A stretch of 64,000 nt of DNA from Ganoderma boninense (lineage: Eukaryota > Basidiomycota > Agaricomycetes > Polyporales > Polyporaceae). The notes under the pieces are model-generated. The model searched no databases. It worked only from the letters and a program-made list of their open reading frames with translations, and was not told where the DNA came from. The DNA lies in assembly GCA_002900995.3 (NCBI GenBank), contig CM035311.1, positions 1,302,001 to 1,366,000 of the forward strand, given 5' to 3'. Both the position numbers and the translations under genes were made by a program. This document shows, in pieces, positions 44,354 through 55,747 of this stretch (within the stretch, counting starts at the first letter, position 1; each line of letters opens with the position of its first letter).

Positions 44354-46930
44354 TTAGGTAGAACTGAGAGCCTCCTGTTCACTGTGAGAATGAGCTGACT
44401 CATAACTAACCAAACCGGGTTTCTTCAGCTCCCCTTCATTATTGTCATCATCGTCAGACTCTGTATCATACTTGTCTTGGTCATGGTGTGACAGTATACG
44501 ATCTCGGTCTTCGAGAGGGTCCGACGTGTCTCGGAGGCCGAGTTCTTGGCAGATACTGTTGCATGTATGGTCTGACAAGAATCTTTTGATGCCTGCCTCA
44601 CCATGATCCCCAACCCCGCTTGTGCTACATTAAAGGAGAAATTAGAATACAGTAGGACAAGTCAATGTGAGCGCCGGCGACTCACCCGGATGAAGTGTGT
44701 GTCATAACATCGAACAAAATATCACCCCGTGCCCCAGTGCTGAGGTTTCCACTCGATGCTGTCAAATTAAACACTCTTGGATCAGCACTGACTCTAGGAG
44801 TGAATATGTGAGACATACTTTGCAGATCAGCAAAAACCTTCGTCCTAAGGCTGTACACGTAGGCAAAGTGTACGAATGCCATAAGTGTAGCACCCCGCTT
44901 ATCGCGGTGGTTCGGATGCTCCATAGTCCCACTCCAGCGTTCCACCAAGGATGAGCGTTCGGGTTCAACAAGCCATACAATACCAGAATCCCGTTCAGAA
45001 AAGTCTGCATCACTCCACTGGTCAGGCGTGATCCCCGAGGCTGGACTCGGGCAAGCGGTGGAGTCTTCGCCATCTAAAACCTCCCGGGCCAAGGCACAGT
45101 TCGAAAACTCAAACCCTAATGATTGGACAGTTAGACCAACTTAAATAGATTCACCAAAGACCAGCAAACTCACGTTCAAAGACCTCTGTGCCTCTCTCAG
45201 ACGCAGTGTGATAGAACCTCTTCAGAAAATACTTTCCCTGGTAGAGACGTTCCGCATCGCACTCGAGCGCCTCAAAATTCTCCTTGCAAGAAACCTGGCA
45301 TTCATCTCCCTGTCCTACTTGAAAGAATCGCTTCACCACACAGTCGTCGACACTTCCATCCTTGGTCAACTTGACCTATATAAGAGCCAGAGTTATCAGT
45401 GTACATAAATACGCTCGTGCATATTAAAATTGGCAGGTATCGCACCTTGTAGACACGCTTTGTAGCTCCGAAAGCAAAAAACTCATCAGCCACTGAGGCA
45501 TTGTATGGCTTCTCCTTCCACAGCCAACTGAATCGCCCCACATCGTTGATCCTGAGCTTTGCAAGCTGGAGAACGGCCTTGGAAACAGGCACAACTGGCG
45601 CCGGTTTCCGAGAGTATGGGATGTAGGTTGACTCCAGACGAGCTACAGTAGTTACAAGATCACTATGTGAGTTGAAGCTTTGAAGCTATCAAGTAGACTC
45701 ACTTCGCAAACGCTTAGCTCCATAGCTAACCAGTGATGATCCAGGACGCTTCTTTCCCTGAGCCTTGTTCCACTGTAGGAGCTCCTTCTCGTTACGCGTC
45801 GGAGAAGGCAGGCCAGTACGGTCCTCCCACTGTAACTGCTGTTAGCATCAGATATTTCATACACAACTGAAAAGACGTACGACGGAGATGTCAATAAATA
45901 AGACAACATTGATCAATGGCGTCTTGATGTGCTTCAGCTCTTGAGGCACTTTTCCGAAGTACCCATTGCGGTGTTGAGTGGAGTGATGCCTGTCGTAAAA
46001 GTCACCAAGTGTCTCACTTTCGGTATCACCCTCTGGTAGGATATTTCCCGGGAAGCGAATCGAGACATCAGCCCTGCAGTGGAAATGAGTAAGTCACATA
46101 CAAGCCCGCAGAATCTAGTGCTTACCGTGTGAGGCCCTTGCTCGTTTTCTTTTCCCATAGTACATTCAACATATCAAGAACATCCTTCAAAACATCTAAA
46201 GGTAACTTTGAGCTAAAATATTGAGTTATTAAAGATAGCGGCACGAACCTGCCATTTCTGTGTCGGATGGATGTGTCCGAACAAGTGTTGCAAGAAAAGA
46301 AACCTTGCCGTCCTTCTTTGTAGAAACAACAGGCTGAAAAGATATGGAAATATTCCGTCCCTGTGTTGCAGGACGGGATGGCTCAAAGAACGGTGGCGGA
46401 GGTGGCGGCATTGCGGGTGCGGGTGCAGATGGGCCTGGGTAACGGGGAATAGGAGGAGCTATGGCGCGGTGGTGGCCATTGAGCCCTCTATGCTCAGTTG
46501 CAAGTGCACGCACATTGGCCATGTCCTGAACAGCCTGAGATGTGAGGGCTTCCCGATCAGCCACAGGTTCTATAAGAATGCATCAGCTCATACCCGCAAA
46601 TAGAAGTATAAGTAGCTCGATAGACTTACGACGACCACGGGCGCAGCCTCCACACATATCATTCTTGAAATTCTTACCAACAGCACCACATTCTTGACAC
46701 TGACGATAGCTCTAGACATCGCATTCTAGTCAGCTCCACTCAGTAGTGAATCGAGAGAGTGGGCTCACTCGTATCTCTGCAGCCCGGTCAGTCTTGCCTT
46801 GACTCTCGAACGTAAGGATGAGTTCACACTGGCAGCAGAGCCCAGGTGTGGTCTTGCGAGAAAAATATCCTCCACATCCGTCCACTCCATGACAGAGGCC
46901 GGTGTGTACGTCGGGAGCTTCATCGGACAT
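44354..46930 (-). CDS. alpha-type (atypical) protein kinase with zinc ribbons, transposon cargo
   Basis: A serine/threonine kinase of the alpha-kinase (MHCK/eEF2K) fold. The N-terminus has two Cys-pair ribbons (CHGVDGCGGYF, CCQC; CQECGAVG, CGGC). A Pro-rich linker follows (APAMPPPPPPFFEP), then PFxD-like helper segments. The kinase core, over about nine introns, includes VYKV, VVKRFF (ATP-site Lys), FEFSNCALARE, IVWLVEPERSSLVERWSGT, HFAYVYSLRTKVFADLQS (catalytic Asp), ILFDVMTHT, the Gly-rich SGVGDHGEAGIKRF and the zinc-site end HTCNSICQELGL. The tail is acidic (SDDDDNNEGE). All expected motifs are present without a lesion. The start at 46930 is the simplest; coding upstream to 47513 in a compatible frame is possible. 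Agaricomycetes carry many such kinases, but their roles are mostly unknown. A role in transposition or host benefit is not shown. Confidence 0.85.
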
Positions 46931-47513
46931 GGCAGCAGGTAGGAGGAAGAAGACTGAGGAGGCTTGGGGTCGAAATAACAGAAACTCACCCATATTTATG
47001 CATTTCAGCTCCATGTTGCTGAATCCAAGCGTTGATTGTGAGCAAAGCACAACCACAAGGCGCAATGCAGTGGCTGAGGCTCCAACTGCCGTAGCAAAGC
47101 GTGCTCTGAGTCCGGCTGAAGTGCGCATGGTCACACATCCGCTGAGCTCAACATAGCACGCATAAATATGCAGGACAGGCAGTAGAAATAGCACAATTAC
47201 ATTTGGATATGACTTGCATATACAGAGGTAGAGATAGAGGGTGCGAGAGGACAAGGAAAACATACCAATGCCAGGCACCTATAAGTTCCTGTCCCATCTT
47301 TCCGGCTTCGAACAACCATCCTCCCTGCAGCGCTAGATACGAACCCGAGGAGTTGCCAGTCATAGAAAGATATACATGAGACAAGCTGGAGGGGAGACGG
47401 CCGGGATGTAGAGGAGACTCTGGTGCTGGGACTCCGAGGGAAGACTCGAGGACGAGCCAAGGCGGAAATCGGGCGCTTAATTCGGCAATGGGCGGTGAGT
47501 TACTCGAAGTCAC
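46931..47513 (-). other. possible upstream exons of the kinase or a third small ORF
   Basis: A frame from 47513 reads MTSSNSPPIAELSAR through LFEAGKMGQELIGAWH, ending at a good GTATGT donor. A matching AG acceptor near 47131 leads into a frame that runs into the kinase start (CVTMRTSAGLRARF, then FSNMELKCINMG). Either the kinase is longer than annotated or this is leader sequence. No domain is recognised. Confidence 0.3.
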
Positions 47514-47743
47514 ACACCGGAAGGCATATTGCCAGCTACATCCACTGTACAGAGAGAAAAATAATTTTCAGAGTGTTATGTGCTACAGGAAAGAGTGCCC
47601 ATATGGTGGTTCTACCCCGAAGTATCCTGTGCAGCACCTTACATTATGTATGACTCCCTGGTGTGACCGAGATTGTGACGGCAGAGAGAAGCGCTTGTGA
47701 CAACCCCGCTTGGGCCGGCAGCACAAAGCGCACAATTGGATCG

Positions 47744-47798
47744 TCAAAAGCGCGGGTTCGAAAGTCGAAATCGAACCGTGACCCTCCGGCCGTCCATA
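47744..47798. repeat. right terminal inverted repeat
   Basis: 55 bases ending CCGTCCATA, the inverted partner of 42201-42255 with one mismatch. It contains a perfect 7-bp hairpin, GGTTCGA and TCGAACC around 9 bases. Confidence 0.95.
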
Positions 47799-47804
47799 CT
47801 AGAG
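47799..47804. repeat. right target-site duplication
   Basis: CTAGAG directly abutting the right inverted repeat; identical to 42195-42200. Confidence 0.85.
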
Positions 47805-48024
47805 AGGCACTCGGCCCGGGTTGCCGTCAAGCGAAGTACTGACTTGGATTACCCAGACACCATCCGCTATGGCCCGGCTGGTGCCCGAAGACTTAGGCTC
47901 AGGATGTCCTCGAAAGAGTCACGCAGCACAGAGGGCAAATGCATGGGAAAAGTGCGGGGTATGGGGCAGATCCAATAAGTGAACATACAAGACGGATATC
48001 CAAAAAGCACACTGCAACCCAGTG

Positions 48025-48564
48025 TCATGGCGGCGCTGGACCACTCGCAGGCCAAAACCATCCGGAAATCTTCCACAGCACCCAAAAAGCGATAATTGCT
48101 GCAGCGCAGTAGCTGATTGTCCGCCACTGTTTCACACCACCAGGGGTGAGACCGAATGCTTGACCAGCCCGTCGTGAGGACTGTGCCAACGAAGTGCCAA
48201 ACGATGAGAACGCATCGCGCTACGGATGGGAAGCACCAGATGGTGTCCGAAAGTGAGGTGAGGTGGAAAGGCATGTTGAGAGACGAAGCACAGGACAGGG
48301 CAACAACAACATCAGAATTGGCAGACAACCAGCACAGTGACTTCCCACTCACAGCGTTGTCAAGAGCAGAATTCTGCTGCTCCACGTCGTCATAGATGTC
48401 TGAAGTAACCTGTAAAATACAAAGTCAATACGAAACAGGCGAACATACATGGTGCCTCAGCGTACGCCGCGTAATGTGCGAAGCTTGGAGTGCAAGTCCT
48501 CCAATCTCTGGTCGTTCTGCAGCTCGTACGTGTCCTCTACCCGTGCATCCCGTGACGACGACAT
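48025..48564 (-). CDS. Qc-SNARE of the Sft1/Bet1 type
   Basis: A small tail-anchored SNARE for Golgi or ER-Golgi membrane fusion. Hidden from simple frame searches by introns. Start ATG 48564 (MSSSRDARVEDTYELQ). Exon 1 ends LEDLHSKLRTLRG (48466). Exon 2 is VTSDIYDDVEQQNSALDNA, carrying the SNARE heptads with the central-layer Gln. Exon 3, after a CCGTAG acceptor, reads RDAFSSFGTSLAQSSRRAG, then GLTPGGVKQWRT and a single membrane anchor ISYCAAIIAFWVLWKISGW, ending WFWPASGPAPP and TGA (48025-48027). About 110 residues, right for the family. Sft1 and Bet1 are not separated with certainty. Its gene diverges from STT3 across 313 bases. Confidence 0.8.
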
Positions 48565-48877
48565 TGATGGAGTGTGCGTTGCTTCGACGATAGATGTTGT
48601 GCAAGAGAATAGGTTTCTGGAAGGCGATATTCGCGTGAGAGGGAGGGTTAAGGAGAAGCTTAGTCCGGTTGGCGGCAGGGACGAGAGGAGGACGCAGTGG
48701 AAGCGCCCATAACGTTATTGGAACTGCGGGGGCACGTGGAGTCCGAGAATAGCGCAGGCAGCGCGACGTGTCCAGCGCGTCTGCACACTCTCCTCCCATC
48801 TCATCTCGTTCTCTCCCCACTCCTTCCCCCCTTTCTCACCCTTATTCGACGCCCACAAGGCGTCCCCGACACCGGCC
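48565..48877. promoter_or_regulatory. divergent promoter region of the SNARE and STT3 genes
   Basis: 313 bases between two start codons facing apart. C/T-rich toward STT3. A 264-base plus-strand frame overlaps the SNARE start but runs antisense and is not supported. Confidence 0.5.
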
Positions 48878-51800
48878 ATGCCGTTGGCATACTCTTTACC
48901 GAGCAATCTGTCCCCGGCGACCGTCACCAACACCTCCTCCCTGCTGCGCATCATCTCCCTCGCCCTCATTTCTGGTGCTGCTATCGCCTCCCGTCTCTTC
49001 GCAGTCATCAACTTTGAGAGTATTATTCATGAATTGTGCGTGCTTTTGTGATTCGAGTATCCCGCATATACTGAGGAATGTCCGCATACAGCGACCCATG
49101 GTTTAACTAGTAAGCGTCATCAAGTGTTCTGAACGATTGGGGTTAAGCGCGTCACCTTTCTCAGCCGCGCGACGCGAGTGTTGGCTGAAAAGGGTTTCTA
49201 TGTGTGTATCTTTATCGTTGTCTGGCGAGTACTCATTTTGACCGGGCTATATTTATAGGCGTTCTGGAATTGGTTTGACCATACCGCATGGTACCCTCTT
49301 GGGCGTGTTGTAGGGGGTACCATCTACCCGGGTTTGATGGCCACCAGCGGCGTAATCTACAACGTCCTCCACGCTCTCAACCTCCCTGTCGACATCCGCA
49401 ACATTTGTGTTCTGCTCGCGCCTGGCTTCAGTGCGCTCACCGCCTGGTCAACCTACATGTGCGTAATGCCGCCCGCTTTTCGCGCGCTTGTGTTAACATT
49501 AGTGCCAGGTTCACCAAGGAGATGAAGGATGAGAGCGCTGGTCTGCTCGCGGCTGCATTTATTGGTATCGCCCCGGGATACATCTCCCGTTCTGTCGCAG
49601 GGTCCTACGACAACGAAGCTATTGCCATCTTCTTGCTCATGTTCACCTTCTACTCCTGGATCAAGGCTCTCAAGACTGGAAGCGCGTTCTTTGGAACCCT
49701 CACGGCGCTTTTCTACTTCTACATGGTGGCTGCTTGGGGTCAGTATCGTTTTACTTTTCGAGGGGTCGCATGGGTCGAGTATAACCATCTCTGGGTATGC
49801 TGTACGTCTGGGTCTGGGCCTATGAGGCTGCCCAGAGTCGTGGATCACCCCCATGCATCGCGCTCGACCCGTGCTATTTTTCAAAATTGTCGTAGCGTGT
49901 CCCATGTTGACATACTTCCCTGTCAGGCGGTTATGCGTTTATTACCAACATGATTCCCCTTCACGCCTTGACGTTGATCCTCATGGGTCGTTTCAGCAGC
50001 CGCCTCTATGTGGCGTACTCATCTTGGTATGCGATCGGTACCTTAGCCAGCATGCAAGTGCCTTTCGTCGGGTTCCAGCCAGTGCGGACGAGCGAACATA
50101 TGGCTGCCCTCGGTAAGCTTTGGTGGATCGTCGTCCGTGCAGTCACTGATCTTGGTCCTGCGGGACCTCCCTCTAGGTGTCTTTGGACTCTTGCAGATCG
50201 TCGCGTTCGCTGAGCTCGTCCGGGCTCACGTATCGTCGAAGCAATTCCAGAGCATCCTGTTCGGCTCAGTCATTGGTATTGGCCTTCTTGGGGCTCTTGC
50301 ATTCGGCGGTTTGACGTACAAGGGCTGGATTGCACCCTGGACCGGTCGATTCTATTCTCTGTGGGACACTGGTTACGCGAAGAAGTAAGTTTGCCGTCCA
50401 GCGCGCTTGTTGGCGAGGCACTCATGACCGCTGCGTGCAGGTACATTCCAATCATCGCCTCGGTGTCGGAGCACCAGCCTACCGCATGGCCATCGTTCTT
50501 CATGGATCTGCAATTCCTCATTTTTCTCTTCCCGGCGGGTGTCGTTCTGTGCTTCCGCGAGTTGCGCGACGAGCACGTCTTTGTCATCATCTACGCGGTC
50601 GTCGCCAGCTACTTTGCGGGTGTCATGGTTCGTCTCATGCTGACCTTGACCCCCGTTGTCTGCGTGGCCGCAGCCGTTGCCTTCTCGTCGCTTTTGGATA
50701 CATACATTGACCCTGTCGAGCCAGAGGCTTCGGAGGCTGCGACGTCGTCTGCCGAAGGAACCTCGGCCGCTGTTGCTCCTGCTGCCGCTAGCGATGCCGG
50801 ATCCAGCAAAAAGAGCAAGAAGACCGCTGCTCCCGACCCCGGCGTCGCTTCTGGCATTCTTGCGGCGATATCCCCCGCAGGATCTGCCCCCAAGTCGCGT
50901 GGCATCTTTGGTCTCGATACCCGTGCGCTGGTGGTGTTCAACGCCCTCGGCATGCTCCTCTTCTTCGTTCTCCACTGCACTTACGTCACGTCGAGTGCAT
51001 ACTCGTCGCCCTCCGTCGTGCTCGCGTCATCGAACCCGGACGGGAGTCAACACATCATCGACGACTTCCGCGAGGCTTACTACTGGCTCCGCCAAAACAC
51101 ACCCGAGGATGCTGTCGTCATGAGCTGGTGGGACTACGGTTACCAAATTGCAGGCATGGCGGACCGGCCGACCCTTGTGGACAACAACACATGGAACAAC
51201 AGTCAGTTAACCTCTCGCTTAGTTTCATAGCCCGCCTCGTACTAATACGCACACCACTTCACCTTTTTTGTACTCAGCGCATATCGCTACTGTTGGAAAG
51301 GCGATGTCGAGCTCTGAGGAGGTCGCGTACCCCATCCTGCGCAAGCACGACGTCGAGTACGTGCTCGTCATCTTCGGGGGACTCATCGGCTACTCGGGAG
51401 ACGATATCAACAAATTCCTCTGGATGGTCCGCATCGCGCAGGGTGTCTGGCCCGAGGAGATCCAGGAGCCCAACTACTTCACGCCTAAGGGCGAGTACCG
51501 CGTAGACGACGCAGCGCCTGCTACCATGAAGAACAGCCTCATGTACAAAATGTCTTACTATCGGTGCGTAGACCCACCCGCTGTCGCGTGTTTTTTGGCG
51601 TGCGGCGCGCGACATGCGTAATGTCCTTGTGCTGACGGGCCCGCACGACCCAATGCGGGTTTTTGCAATTGCAACAGCTTCGCGGAACTGTTTGGAGGAA
51701 ACCAAGCGGTAGACCGCGTGCGCGGTCAGCAGGTGCCAAGGACAGGACCGACGCTCGATTACCTGGGTGAGCACCTTGGTCATGACTCAGCAGCCGTAAC

Positions 51801-52084
51801 CGGGTTCGCTTATCAGTATCTCATCTTCGTCTTCGTGACTCCGTCTCTTTCCGACCCCTCACGCAGACGAGGCGTTCACGTCCGAAAACTGGATCGTAAG
51901 TCATTATTCTCCGCTAGTGCGCTGGATGTAGAGGTTCATGGCTGGCGTTTCTCTACAGGTGCGCATTTACCAGGTCAAGAAGGAGGATCCGTTGGGTCGC
52001 GACCTCAAGGTGGCGAACGCGTTTGCAAACGGCAAGAAGAGGAAGAAGTCCAAGCCGCTGTCGAGGCGGAGGGCTGTCGCGTAG
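48878..52084 (+). CDS. STT3: STT3, catalytic subunit of oligosaccharyltransferase
   Basis: Transfers the lipid-linked glycan to Asn in nascent proteins at the ER membrane. Start ATG 48878 ([12 protein letters not shown]). The first lumenal loop has the acidic motif FESIIHEFDPWFNYRAT; then [28 protein letters not shown] and [11 protein letters not shown]. About a dozen membrane helices follow. Also seen are [10 protein letters not shown], the [13 protein letters not shown] segment and, in the lumenal domain, [12 protein letters not shown] with the diagnostic WWDYG and DNNTWNN. The DK/MI-like region is in [14 protein letters not shown]. The end is Lys/Arg-rich ([13 protein letters not shown]) and cytosolic rules aside matches fungal STT3. 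TAG at 52082-52084. About eight introns. A Ser/Ala-rich insert (about 50720-50900) lies in a cytosolic loop. Essential gene, no break seen. Confidence 0.97.
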
Positions 52085-53900
52085 ATTCCGTGCCTGTGTG
52101 TCTATTTGCGTGTCTCGTGATTTACTCGCTTTCCTGTCCACCCATCGTGGGCTGCAATGTGTCACGCTCGACAAAAATCGGCGGTGATATGCGCGATACG
52201 ATATTTGCCATCGACATTGTCAGGGGCAATTTTCCTGTCCCGAGTACACCGCAAAACGTGTATCATTCCACTGAGTTCCGAAGTGAGGGATGGATATACT
52301 CTACAGCCGAGAGAGGCGGAGCTCCCTGTCTTCGCTGGCTGGGAGAACACTCTGATTATGGTACGAGCCACTCCACTGATTCATCCGAGATGGCCACGAT
52401 ACCGATATTCATTTTGGATCTACGCAGGTGCCCGCCAAGTTGGCTACCGAACTCTCATCCATACACCCCACAATCCCACCCCCAGCGCATATGTACGTAG
52501 GCTTGTAAACACGGTCAGGGTCAGTGTGTCTATGATGTCGATTGCATGCCGTCTGCGTACCGGCGGAACTACGTTGAAGCCTCCAACATTGATCCAGGCT
52601 CAACAAACTTTTATACATCGTGCTCATGTCTCATACTTGCATGATTTGCAAACAGGGTCCGTCCCTCGACGCTTGGCACATCCGCCGGCATCCGCGCAAT
52701 TTTCGCGGTGCACGGGATATCTGACCACGGTCCGCCGAGTCGCTGGTCACCGCTCGGCTTCGAGTTCACCCGCATCCTTATCTTCTTCGTGAAAATGCGG
52801 CGTCCCGGTGAGAGCCTTCCTGCCCTTCCCCAGACACAGAGTGATTGGGCAACCACCCAGCGACTGGGGCTCAGCGCATTAGAAACTCAGACGGTGTCGA
52901 TCATACCATGGCAGCCATGTACATGGTCGGAGCCTGGGCGAGCAGCGCGACGGCCGAAGTTCGGGTGGGGTGTGTCGAAATAGCTCAAATCCAAACCCAG
53001 CTTGTGAACGTCTGACCCTTCTACGGGACCATGGGTCCCTCCGCATTTGTCCAAAGCCAATAACCCGAGAAGTTGGCGAACGGTCGGAAAACGCGCGTCG
53101 AGGTGAGATCAAGCTGGGGTTTCTCCATACATCGGTAAATGGTGCCGGACTCGACGCCTGCAAGTTGGGAAGTGCGAAGGGTGAACCTAAAGCTGGGGAA
53201 GACGGCCGTGCAGTCGTCCACAAATTGGCTCGCTACAAACATACCTTCTAAACGCGGCTGCTACTCAGCGAGCTTCAGCGTGGCCGGCCCGCCGAGCATC
53301 GGACGAATCGATCGCGTCGTCGGTGTTATTTGAAACACGACCACGTTCTCGATGAGAAGATTAGATGAGGACTGACAGCGTTCCCCGGGACTCTGTTCCG
53401 TTCTCCGGGTAGCCCTCGGAGTCGCCTGGGCCCTTGACCTACACACAGACCCACGGCGATTTAGCTTAAGCATAGTAATTCGCCGTACCGCCACCATCCA
53501 CACTCGGGACTACTTAAATAAAGTGCTGTCTGGTGAGATTTTCTCAGCGGAGTGGTTGGAGCGAATGTTAATGGTTCCGAGATCGACACTCCGCGCCACC
53601 TCACCTCTTCCTCGCGCTGGAACATCACTGCCTAAACGGGTGCAAGATATATGATACAGATAGACGGACATTTAAATACTAGGGAGGATACAGAACGATG
53701 AAAGCGTCCAGAACATGATTCAGAACGTGCAAAGCAGTTTATCGATACCCAAAACCCGTGGAGGGAGCGAGGCTGGGGTAAGGCGCGCGTCGCACGTCAG
53801 TCAGCGGTCAAAGGCACACGAGACAGGCTGCGGGTACTCACTTGACATTGTGCACTGACCGGAGTGCGCGCAGTCGGCGACCGCGCCGTCCGCGTCCTAG
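52085..53900. other. intergenic, no supported gene
   Basis: About 1.8 kb between two facing 3' ends. A 211-codon plus-strand frame (52157-52792) has no domain and a chance-like composition; short minus frames around 52600-53500 also lack support. No repeat recognised. Confidence 0.45.
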
Positions 53901-54421
53901 TCAGGCCTCCTCAGTCCCCGCGTTCCCAGGGTGCGGCCCCTCCGCACCTTGGGTGTCGTCCACGCCGATCCACGGGGTCGGGTCGATGATCATGGCGTCG
54001 TACTCGGCCTGGGAGATCTGGCGGAAGTACGTCGTCCCGTCCGTCCACCGCGCCAGCAGGAGTTCCAGCTTCCCGAGGTTGGGCACGTCGGAGAGGTTCT
54101 TGAACGGAACGTCTGCGAGGGGCCAGCCCTCGATGCGGACGCGGTACCGCGAAACCACGTCGCGCATGTACGATGCGCGGCTCCAGCGCATTTGGGCGCT
54201 CACTTCGCCTGTGATCTCGCCTTTGGAGAAGAGAAGGTGTCAATACAAGTGGAGCGCGTTCCACGAGCACAAGTGCAATGTAACGTACAAAGCTTCTGCT
54301 TCACTAGGCTGCGCAAGTCGCTCCGAGTTTGCGTCATACGCTCGGAGTACGACCTCTGAGGGTTGACCCGGAACCGGTGCTGGTATTGGGCCTGTGGGGG
54401 TTGTGATGGCGGGGTGGCCAT
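53901..54421 (-). CDS. small hypothetical protein, basidiomycete-type motif
   Basis: About 140 residues in two exons. Exon 1 (from 54421) is MATPPSQPPQAQYQHRF to LRSLVKQKL; a GTACGT...CCAAAG intron follows (about 54221-54299); exon 2 reads CEITGEVSAQMRWSRASYM, RYRVRIEGWPLADVPFKNLS, LELLLARWTDGTTYFRQI and an acidic end. The pattern R-Y-x-V-x-x-E-G-W-P followed by P-F-x-N-L-S and a W-x-x-G helix is one I associate with several lineage-specific agaricomycete proteins, some said to be DNA-binding-like; no function can be given. Confidence 0.6.
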
Positions 54422-55747
54422 GGTGAGGGAGACGAGGAAGGCTTGGATGTGGGTCGTATATGAGGACCCGTGAGTCCTTGAGCGGATGTGTAGCCTTGAC
54501 CTGTCTCTTCAGCGGGCCCCCTCTGCCATACTTATACCCATGGCGCGGCCTGATACCGGACATGGATCAACCTTCGGTGACAGCATGGTTGAGGTCAGGC
54601 CGTGGCCCGTCCTCAAGGATCGCCTCGACGAATGCTTGAACTCGGAAACGTTGGGGAGGTCCGCTTTGATTTTGTCGCCCTTCTGGAAACTCTCCTTCCA
54701 ACTCGTACTGATGCACCGTTGGCTGCATTAATTAAGGCCAATGAGGACGTGTAGTGACCAATGTGATTACTTCGGGGGCAACAGACCGGGGTCTGTACGA
54801 CCGAATCGGCGGGCGATCGACGTACTGTGGGCGTATGCGACCTTGGTTTCTGGAAGGCGTTGTGCGGTAGAGCGTACCCCAAGATCTCCTAGAAAATGAA
54901 CGGGGATGATGGAGAGAGGCGGAATCGATAACGGCATTGTATGGCGCTTCGCTCTGTCTCCGCGCTTTTCGGTCAATAGGCCGTTTTCAGTCAGCCACTC
55001 AAGGCAGTCGCCGTTGTGGCGTCGAGCGTGTTGGGCAACCATCACGCACGTCTCTCACACTAGACCGTGCACATCGCTTTGGACTTCTAGGCCCAAGGGC
55101 CACGGCACCTCACAGCGCAAGTGCACTCCGACCTCGGCTTGAGGGCCAGAGCGCGTGTGGTCGCAGAGCTCTTCTTGCTCGGCACCTTGTACTCCAGGAG
55201 CTGAATGAGGAACGTCGCGAAGTCAGCGATTTCATGATTCATCTCATTACCACGTACCTGCAGCTGACGGCGTATCGTGGGCGTCGGAGCGAAAGGCGCC
55301 TCATGTTGGCCTGATGTCCTATCCACGGGCAGCTTTTCCAATTCTTGCGGCCCGATGGCACGCTTCCAGCGCGGATCCAGGTCGCCCCCACCTGGCGTTG
55401 AGAGGCTGGGGACCGCCCCTCCTTCTCCCGCGTTCCAGCTTCCATAACCACAGGTTTGATATGGTAATGCTCCAGCTCTCCCCGGCATCGGGCACTTCCT
55501 GTGAGACAAACAGTTCCTAAGCGCACCTCAATAGTACAGATCTGGGTGTGATGCCAATAAGCTTACCAGACGTGCCCTAAGCGAATTGAACCCTATCATA
55601 ATGGGCCCGAAAACACGCGTCCAGAGCATCCCAGCAGCGCGTGGCACAAGTACACATTACCTCCGGACCAATCAATAAATTACACAGTAGTCACCCACAA
55701 AGCGAGCCTATGTAACACAGACGCCGCGTACTGCCCGAGAGGAGCGA
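54422..55747. other. intergenic; possible short spliced frame
   Basis: About 1.3 kb. On the minus strand around 55330-55080, PTIRRQLQ ends at a GTACGT donor and LLEYKVPSKKSSATT begins after a TTCAG acceptor 57 bases on, which looks gene-like. No start, domain or continuation was found, so it is not called as a gene. Confidence 0.35.

Larger units (their letters stand above)
42201..47798. mobile_element. 5.6-kb TIR transposon carrying a transposase and an alpha-kinase
   Basis: A complete class II DNA element of 5,598 bp. It is delimited by 55-bp inverted repeats with one mismatch and by a perfect 6-bp direct repeat CTAGAG immediately outside. It carries two multi-exon genes in convergent orientation: a DDE integrase-core transposase rightward (42491-44129) and an alpha-type protein kinase leftward (44354-46930), whose 3' ends are about 225 bases apart. 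Neither gene shows a lesion. Near-identical repeats, an exact duplication and open genes together suggest a recent insertion. By eye its codons are less GC-rich than those of neighbouring host genes. It landed between the UBX gene and the Qc-SNARE gene. The kinase as an internal passenger is the unusual part. Confidence 0.85.

Noticed and set aside
47744..47798. tRNA-like T-arm (GGTTCGA)
   Set aside because: It belongs to the transposon inverted repeat; no acceptor stem, D arm or anticodon arm could be built.
47867..48385. 172-codon minus-strand frame
   Set aside because: It reads through SNARE introns; only its first residues match exon 2 of the SNARE, and the correct frame for the membrane anchor is a different one.
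52157..52792. 211-codon frame downstream of STT3
   Set aside because: Chance-like composition and position in a convergent 3' region.
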